A DNA stretch of 64,000 bases from Streptosporangium canum (GTDB lineage Bacteria; Actinomycetota; Actinomycetes; Streptosporangiales; Streptosporangiaceae): the NCBI RefSeq assembly GCF_900113865.1, contig NZ_FOQY01000004.1:384226-448225 (forward strand), written 5' to 3'. Of the stretch, positions 58,881 to 64,000 are shown piece by piece (position 1 is the stretch's first letter; every line of letters starts with the position of its first letter). A model generated the notes under the pieces. The model saw only the letters and a program-made list of their open reading frames with translations. It ran no database searches and was not told the DNA's origin. A program made the translations under genes and the position numbers.

Positions 58881-60172
58881 AGCAGTCCAGTGTCGCCACG
58901 GCGGTCTCACCCGAGCTGGTGGAGGCGGTCCGGGTACGGCTGGCCCGGAGCGGGGTCGAGCCCAGCGCCGCGCACGTCGCGGTCGCCCTTCGGGCAGAGC
59001 GGGCGGTGCTCGGCGACGCGGAGATCCTGGCCGTGGCCCGCGTTCTGTGCGCCGATCTGATCGGAGCCGGTCCGCTGGAGCCGTTGCTGGCCGAGTCCGA
59101 GGTCACCGACGTGCTGGTGAACGGTCCGCGCGAGGTGTGGATCGACGATGGCCGCGGCCTGCGCCGGACCTCGGTCGTGTTCCCCGACGAAGACGCGGTC
59201 CGGCGGCTCGCCCAGCGGCTTGCCTCCGCCGCCGGCAGACGTCTGGACGACGCGTGTCCCTACGTCGACGCCCGCCTGGCCGGCGGCGTCCGGCTTCACG
59301 CCGTCCTGCCACCCGTGGCGGCCGGTGGCACCTGTCTGTCCCTGCGGCTCCCGCCCCGCCGCACCTTCACCCTCCCCGACCTGGTCGGAGCCGGCACGAT
59401 CAGGGCCGACGTCGTCCCCGTGCTCACCGCGGTGATCGAGTCAAGGCTCGCCTTCCTCGTCACCGGCGGCACGGGCACGGGGAAGACCACTCTGCTGTCT
59501 GCCCTGCTGTCCCTGGCCGATCCCGGCGACCGGCTGCTGCTGGTCGAGGACTCAGCCGAGCTGCGACCACTGCACCCTCACATCGTGCGCTTGGAGTCAC
59601 GTCCGGCCAACCTTGAGGGAGCCGGTGGCGTGTGCCTGCGCGACCTCGTCCGTCAAGCCCTGCGCATGCGCCCGGACCGTCTGGTCGTCGGCGAGGTCCG
59701 GGGCGCCGAGGTCGTCGACCTCCTCGCCGCTCTGAACACCGGCCATGAAGGTGGTTGCGGCACCCTCCACGCCAACACCGCGGCCGACGTGCCGCCTCGC
59801 CTGGAGGCACTGGCATGCGCCGCCGGCCTCAGCCGTGAGGCGGTTCACAGTCAGATCGCCGCCGCGCTGGACGTCGTCATCCACCTCGTACGCGACCACG
59901 CCGGTGGCCGCCGCAGGGTGGCCGAGATCTGCATGATGATCCGTCGGCCCTCAGGCCTGGTCGACGCCGAACCCGCTCTCACCTTCTCATCGGACGGCTG
60001 TGTGACCACCGGTCCGGGCCTCCCCGCCCTCACGGCCCGGGCCCCCGGCATCGTGCGCAGGCCGTACGGCCCCGCCCGGCTCGACCATTACCGTGGGCGG
60101 CCGGAAGGCCCCGTCGTGACCCGCCGATCACCGGACGGCTCTGCCCCGGATGTCTTGGGAACACTGCCATGA
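58877..60172 (+). CDS. tadA: TadA/CpaF-family secretion ATPase
   Basis: 431 residues. GSPII/TadA ATPase: [37 protein letters not shown], Walker [17 protein letters not shown], Asp box [11 protein letters not shown], Walker [11 protein letters not shown], His box GCGTLHAN. The C-terminal 60 residues are an unusual Pro/Arg-rich extension ([20 protein letters not shown]). Powers assembly of Flp/Tad pili. Four-base overlaps link it to ssd and tadB. Confidence 0.93.
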   Translation: MKQSSVATAVSPELVEAVRVRLARSGVEPSAAHVAVALRAERAVLGDAEILAVARVLCADLIGAGPLEPLLAESEVTDVLVNGPREVWIDDGRGLRRTSVVFPDEDAVRRLAQRLASAAGRRLDDACPYVDARLAGGVRLHAVLPPVAAGGTCLSLRLPPRRTFTLPDLVGAGTIRADVVPVLTAVIESRLAFLVTGGTGTGKTTLLSALLSLADPGDRLLLVEDSAELRPLHPHIVRLESRPANLEGAGGVCLRDLVRQALRMRPDRLVVGEVRGAEVVDLLAALNTGHEGGCGTLHANTAADVPPRLEALACAAGLSREAVHSQIAAALDVVIHLVRDHAGGRRRVAEICMMIRRPSGLVDAEPALTFSSDGCVTTGPGLPALTARAPGIVRRPYGPARLDHYRGRPEGPVVTRRSPDGSAPDVLGTLP

Positions 60173-60873
60173 CAGTGCTGGCCGTGCTTCTTGCAGCCCT
60201 GGCCGTGTGGTTGTGGACCGGGCCCGACCCGGGAACGGCCCGCCTGCGGCGGATTCGGCATCGCCCCCGGAACGGGTCGGGCTCCCTGTACGCGAGGTTC
60301 GCCGGCCGTTCGCGGCCCTCCAAGCGCACGGCTGCCTGGCGGACCGCATCGATCGAGCTGTGCCAGGGGCTCGCAGCCGAGTTGGCCGCCGGGCGGACCG
60401 CCGGGGAGGCGTTGGCCCGCGCCGTGTCGACCGTGGAGTTTCCCGATCCGGTGGCGCTGCGGCCGTTGATCGCCGCGGCGAGGGACGGCGGTGATGTGCC
60501 CGCCGCGCTGCTGGCCGCGGCGCCGGCGCAAGGAGGCGAGGCCTTCCGCGGGCTGGCCGCTTGCTGGAAGGTGAGCGTGACCGCAGGAGCGGGTCTGTCC
60601 GCCCTCGTCGATCGCGTGGCCGGTTCCCTCAGAGAGGCTCAGGCCCATCGCCAGGACGTCGCCGCCCAGCTCGCAGGCCCTCGTGCCACGGCCCGGCTGC
60701 TGGCAGGACTCCCTGTCCTCGGCCTGCTGATGGCGATAGGCCTGGGCATGCGCCCGCTGCACTTCTTGTTCGGCAGCCCGGCGGGCGTGGGCTGCCTGGC
60801 GCTCGGTCTCGCGCTCGACGGCTGTGGTCTGTGGTGGACGCACCGCCTGGTCACCCACGCACAGCAAGCCTGA
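60169..60873 (+). CDS. tadB: TadB-like type II secretion F-domain protein
   Basis: 234 residues, ATG overlapping the tadA stop. Membrane segments at the N-terminus (VLAVLLAALAVWLWTGPDPG) and C-terminus (LLAGLPVLGLLMAIGLGM, GVGCLALGLALDGCGLWW), with the F domain between (LCQGLAAELAAGRTAGEALA, GLAACWKVSVTAGAGLSALV). Inner-membrane platform of the Tad system with TadC. Confidence 0.88.
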   Translation: MTVLAVLLAALAVWLWTGPDPGTARLRRIRHRPRNGSGSLYARFAGRSRPSKRTAAWRTASIELCQGLAAELAAGRTAGEALARAVSTVEFPDPVALRPLIAAARDGGDVPAALLAAAPAQGGEAFRGLAACWKVSVTAGAGLSALVDRVAGSLREAQAHRQDVAAQLAGPRATARLLAGLPVLGLLMAIGLGMRPLHFLFGSPAGVGCLALGLALDGCGLWWTHRLVTHAQQA

Positions 60874-61038
60874 TCTTCCGCCCGTGACGCGTCCGACGGT
60901 TGTGACCTCCGGCCCTCCTCCGGCCTTGGAACGGTTGTCACGCAAGGTTGATCGTCTTCTGATCTGCCCGAGAGGTGTCGGAACGGCGGAGCCCGATTCT
61001 TCCGGCCGGTGGCCGGGTGATCATGAGGAGCGAGACCA

Positions 61039-61836
61039 ATGATCATTTTGCTGGCCGTCGTGCTTGCCGGGATCGCCGGATGGCTGTGGACGTCGCCCGG
61101 TGATCCCGCCGAACGGCTCCGCCGAGTTCGGCGGCTGCCTTCATCGGTCCGGCCGGTTGAGGCACTGCCAAAGGCAGGGGCGCCCTCGTTCTCCCCGCCC
61201 GCGGGGGTGATCTGCGGCCCGGCAGGGAGGCGGCGACCGAGTAGAGGCGAGGTGATGATCTCCGCCATCATCGGGCTGATGGGGTTTCTCGTGGTCGGCG
61301 GCGTCCCGGGAATCGTCATCGGGGTGGTCGGCTCTGTGGTGGCGCTGATGGCCGTCCAGCGGCGGGAGTCGCCCCGGGCCCGCCGGGAGCGCGATCGGGT
61401 GGTGGCGGACCTGCCGCTCGCGGCTGATCTCATGGTCGCCTGTCTGCGTGCCGGGCAGCCGATCACCGGTGCCATCGACGTCACCGTCGAAGCGGTTGGC
61501 GGACCGCTCGGTGAACGGCTGGCTTGGGTGAGCGGGCAGCTGAGGCTGGGGGCCGCGCCGGAGAGCGCCTGGCAGGCTCTCGCGGCCGAACCTCCGTTGG
61601 CCCCCCTGGCGCGCATGATGAGCCGGGCGGCTCTCAGCGGTGCCCCGGTAGCGGATGTCCTCACCAGGCTGTCCGATGACTCCCGCCATGCCGTCCGTGC
61701 CGCGTCGGCGGCGGCTGCCCGGCGGGTCGGGGTTCAGGCCGTCGCCCCGCTGGGGCTCTGCTTCCTACCGGCCTTCGTCTTTCTGGGCATCGTCCCCGTC
61801 GTGGCCGGCCTCGCCGGTGAGGTGCTGCTCCCTTAA
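61039..61836 (+). CDS. tadC: TadC-like type II secretion F-domain protein
   Basis: ATG at 61039 with GAGGAG upstream, after a 165-bp gap that lacks a gene. 265 residues: N-terminal helix matching that of TadB (LAVVLAGIAGWLWTSPGDPA), two more helices (IIGLMGFLVVGGVPGIVIGV), F domain (LPLAADLMVACLRAGQPITG, AARRVGVQAVAPLGLCFLP). The start of this protein repeats the start of TadB. It should complete the platform. In other actinomycetes a Flp pilin and TadE genes follow; here they do not. Confidence 0.88.
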   Translation: MIILLAVVLAGIAGWLWTSPGDPAERLRRVRRLPSSVRPVEALPKAGAPSFSPPAGVICGPAGRRRPSRGEVMISAIIGLMGFLVVGGVPGIVIGVVGSVVALMAVQRRESPRARRERDRVVADLPLAADLMVACLRAGQPITGAIDVTVEAVGGPLGERLAWVSGQLRLGAAPESAWQALAAEPPLAPLARMMSRAALSGAPVADVLTRLSDDSRHAVRAASAAAARRVGVQAVAPLGLCFLPAFVFLGIVPVVAGLAGEVLLP

Positions 61837-61837
61837 G

Positions 61838-61910
61838 TTATCCACAGGATTTCCCCGGCCGCCATCCAGTTATCCACAGAAATGTGAGTAGCTGTGGATG
61901 AATATCCGCA
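61838..61910. promoter_or_regulatory. Cluster of DnaA-box-like sites
   Basis: Two perfect TTATCCACA boxes (61838-61846 and 61870-61878), one inverted TCATCCACA (61893-61901 on the minus strand) and a weak ATATCCGCA follow the tadC stop. Such density is unusual outside origins and DnaA-titration sites; no origin genes are present. Replication function is inference only. Confidence 0.5.
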
Positions 61911-62337
61911 GTTTGCCCGGAGCGCCTTCGTTCGGGCGAGGCCTGTTGTGTGCTCCCAGGGGTATCCGCAGGCCCGGTTGCCGGGGCCTGCCGGGGAGCG
62001 GTCCTGTTCTCATGCAGTCACGGCCGGATGTCTCTACGGTTCGAGGGGATTGCCACTGCGGCATGACAGTCAGACCGGGGAGATCTCCTACTGGGTGGCC
62101 GCCGAGGCGCGTGGACGCGGGGCGGCCACCCGGGCCGTGGCCTTGTTCAGTGCCTGGACCTTCCAAAACGTGGGCCTGAGCGAGCTGTGGCTTCGTGCTC
62201 ATCGCGACAACGTCGCCTCGCAGCAGGTGGCATCGCGCACAGGGTTTCGTCGTGATCCACAGCGCGACAAGACGCAGGAGGCGAAGGGCGAGGTGTGGCC
62301 GATGCTCGGCTATGCGCTGTCCCGGCCCGCATCCTGA
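61894..62337 (+). pseudogene. 5'-truncated GNAT acetyltransferase remnant
   Basis: Residues from about 63 onward match the RimJ/RimL-type GNAT core (GEISYWVAAEARGRGAATRA, then LSELWLRAHRDNVASQQVAS and RTGFRRD), including the acetyl-CoA loop RGRGAAT. The preceding 60 residues do not resemble a GNAT N-terminus, and no other frame supplies it, so about half of the domain is missing. The frame continues to a stop at 62337, 12 bases before the IS transposase stop. Confidence 0.6.
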
Positions 62338-62344
62338 CCGGGGA

Positions 62345-63565
62345 CAAGCTCACGCGACGTTCGCCCTGCTGACGACCTCGCGTAGGCGTTCGTCGGTGGC
62401 GTGCTTGTTCCGCCAGATGATGTAGCGGCGGATCATGCTGCCCTGGGCCTTGTGGCTGGGGTGGTCGGTGCCGTCGAGGGCGAAGTAGCGCAAGGCGGTG
62501 AACTGGGCCTCGATCCGGTTGAGCCAGGAACTGTTGGTCGGGGTGTAGGCGATCTCCACGTTGTTCGCCGCCGCCCACGTCCCGACCCGCTGGCACCGCT
62601 TCGTCGTCAGGTGCGGAGAGTAGTTGTCGCAGACGATCGCGATCCGCACATCCATCGGATGTAACGAACGCAGGTAGCGGCAGAACTCCAGGAACTTGGA
62701 GCGGTTCTTGGTCTTCTTGATGTGGCCGTAGAGCTGGTCCCTGGCGAGGTCGTAGGCGGCGAACAGGTGCCGGACCCCGTGCGGGCGGGTGTAGGTCGCC
62801 CGCCGGCGGGGTCTCGGCTCACGGTCGGGGCCCTTGTGTCTGCCGCCGCGCTCGGCCCACTGCTTGCCGGGGTGGGGCTGGAGGTTGAGCGGCCCGAATT
62901 CGTCCAGGCAGAAAACGACTTCGGGCTCTCCGTCCTCGGGTATGACCTCGCCGTCGGCGATCGCGTACAGGTGCTCGACCCGGGCCTTCTTCGCCGCGTA
63001 GTCGGGGTCGCGGGAGGTCTTCCAGGTCTTCACGCGTTGAAAGGAGACGCCCTCCTCGCGGAGCAGGATGCGAAGGCCCTCGTGGCTGATGTCGTCGACC
63101 ACCCCCTCGGCGACCAGGAAGTCGGCCAGTTTGGCCAGGCTCCAGGTCGAGAACGGCAGGCCGTGCTCGGCCGGCTTGGACTTGGCGATCTTCTTGATCT
63201 CCCGGCGTTCGGGCAGTGTGAAAGTCCTCGGGCGGCCACCCTTGTATTTCGGGTACAGGGAGTCGAAGCTGTCGGCGTTGAAGTTGTGGATCACGTCCCG
63301 GACCCGGTCCGCGCTGGTGAACGTCACCTCGGCGATCTTCGCCACGTCCATGCGCTGGGCGGACAGCAGCACCATCTGGGCCCGTCGCCAGGTCACCACC
63401 GAGCCGGTACCCCTGCGGACGATCCGCAGCAGCCGCTGCCCCTCATCGTCGTCGATCTCACGGACCCGCACACGTTCAGCCACGGGACCATTCTGACCGC
63501 CCGGCGCCGCCCGGTACCGCAACCAGACGACACGTCACAACGGGGCGAACGTTGCCTGATGCGGC
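62345..63565. mobile_element. IS630-family insertion sequence
   Basis: An IS630-type transposase gene is bounded by imperfect inverted repeats that share ACGTTCGCCC (62357-62366) and its complement GGGCGAACGT (63543-63552), extending outward as TCANGCNACGTTCGCCC. The left repeat overlaps the transposase stop. Exact ends and the TA target duplication could not be fixed by eye; CTAG at 63567-63570 is a candidate right border. Confidence 0.7.
62350..63483 (-). CDS. IS630-family transposase
   Basis: GTG at 63483 (a TTG at 63522 is in frame); 377 residues. N-terminal helix-turn-helix region (TSADRVRDVIHNFNADSFDS, KYKGGRPRTF), then the DDE domain: VVFCLDEFGPL, AIVCDNYSPHLT and NRIEAQFTALR supplying Asp, Asp and Glu. 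Length and motifs are intact, so the element may be active. It sits where the remainder of the Tad locus would be expected. Confidence 0.9.
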   Translation of the reverse strand: MAERVRVREIDDDEGQRLLRIVRRGTGSVVTWRRAQMVLLSAQRMDVAKIAEVTFTSADRVRDVIHNFNADSFDSLYPKYKGGRPRTFTLPERREIKKIAKSKPAEHGLPFSTWSLAKLADFLVAEGVVDDISHEGLRILLREEGVSFQRVKTWKTSRDPDYAAKKARVEHLYAIADGEVIPEDGEPEVVFCLDEFGPLNLQPHPGKQWAERGGRHKGPDREPRPRRRATYTRPHGVRHLFAAYDLARDQLYGHIKKTKNRSKFLEFCRYLRSLHPMDVRIAIVCDNYSPHLTTKRCQRVGTWAAANNVEIAYTPTNSSWLNRIEAQFTALRYFALDGTDHPSHKAQGSMIRRYIIWRNKHATDERLREVVSRANVA

Positions 63566-63693
63566 ACTAGTAGGGAAACTCATCACACATCACGACCGCG
63601 CCTCGGGGTCCTCTCCCGGAGCATCTGAGCTTGAAGGGCTGAAGTTACCTCGCGAAGAGCGTGACGATCGCCCAGACCGGCCATACCGGGAGC

Positions 63694-64000
63694 ATGAGGT
63701 ATCCCGAAAGCGGCGGGCTGACCGCCGCCGCACGTGCCAAGCGAGATCGGTTGTGCTTCGAGGCCGCGGACCTTTTCGCCCATGGAGTGCCACCGCCGGA
63801 GGTCGGCCAACCGCTGGTACCGGGCCTGGCAGGCCAGCGGCATCGAGGCGCTGGCCTCCAAGGGCCCCGGCGGAGACAAATGCCGCCTGGACGAGGCTCG
63901 CCTGGCTCGGTTGAGGGCCGAGCTGGCGCGGGGCCCGGCCGCACACGGCTACGCCGAGGACCAGCGCTGGACCCTGGCCCGCATCGCCGATCTGATCGCT
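63694..64000 (+). pseudogene. IS630-type transposase N-terminus, frameshifted and running off the window
   Basis: From ATG 63694 the frame reads MRYPESGGLTAAARAKRDRL then CFEAADLFAHGV, the usual start of another IS630 group, until about 63800. The homologous continuation HRRRSANRWYRAWQASGIEA and DEARLARLRAELARGPAAHG is in a different plus-strand frame to the end of the window. About 10 residues of the HTH seem lost at the junction. Either a deletion or a programmed shift; the 3' part is outside the window. Confidence 0.7.

Overview
High-GC chromosomal DNA from a filamentous actinomycete. The wblA (whiB-like) / bifunctional penicillin-binding protein / paired ArsA-type ATPase block, the crp-nth block, the actinobacterial CpaE homologue in front of tadABC, and the frequent GTG/TTG starts and ATGA/GTGA overlaps all point that way. 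Gene order and the sialic-acid genes would suit Streptosporangiales (Streptosporangium or Nonomuraea type), but that placement is inference; no rRNA is present.

Layout. 1-1283: 3' part of a secreted GH13 amylase-type enzyme. 1505-11756: a compact nonribosomal peptide locus. The first protein is A-T-C-A-T, the second C-A-T-TE fused to a complete MFS exporter, and a 23-codon ORF is stitched between them by two ATGA overlaps. The TE carries Cys where Ser is usual. 11764-15668: small metabolic and stress genes and a collapsed GH2 gene. 15873-22705: a nonulosonic (sialic) acid surface-polymer locus with a CMP-sialate synthetase/HAD phosphatase/NeuB triple fusion, a GT2, a polysialyltransferase-family protein and two divergent polysialyltransferase-like transferases. 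22803-31094: SDR/TetR pair with a palindromic operator, a c-di-AMP riboswitch ahead of a secreted CHAP hydrolase, MarR with two SMR transporters, a UbiE-type methyltransferase, a hydrolase/TetR divergent pair, and gene remnants. 31275-36005: lipoproteins, a membrane protein, a secreted double FtsX-extracellular-domain protein, and a GntR regulator with three small unknown ORFs. 36563-36636: tRNA-Pro(CGG).

36670-56589 is conserved core: metallophosphoesterase, YqeY, class A PBP, WblA, two ArsA-like ATPases, DUF4177, RidA, NUDIX, metallo-beta-lactamase fold, Crp, Nth, CoA-type NUDIX, HEAT protein, MarP-like protease, DUF309, epoxide hydrolase, holin-like protein, NhaA, acetyl-CoA synthetase and a degenerate Fic-like protein. 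56590-57815 is a long non-coding stretch with a 19-bp minisatellite, a terminator and a 74-bp duplication. 57816-61836 carries ssd-tadA-tadB-tadC. The expected pilin/TadE genes are absent; DnaA-box-like sites, a GNAT remnant and two IS630-type elements follow instead.

The strongest candidates for undescribed biology are the NRPS-TE(Cys)-MFS single-polypeptide locus with its 23-aa coupled ORF, and the fused sialic-acid pathway with four dedicated transferases. Several small-scale structures (triplicated start region of the DUF309 gene, 48-bp perfect palindrome, AT-rich TTA-containing patch in nth) also deserve a look.
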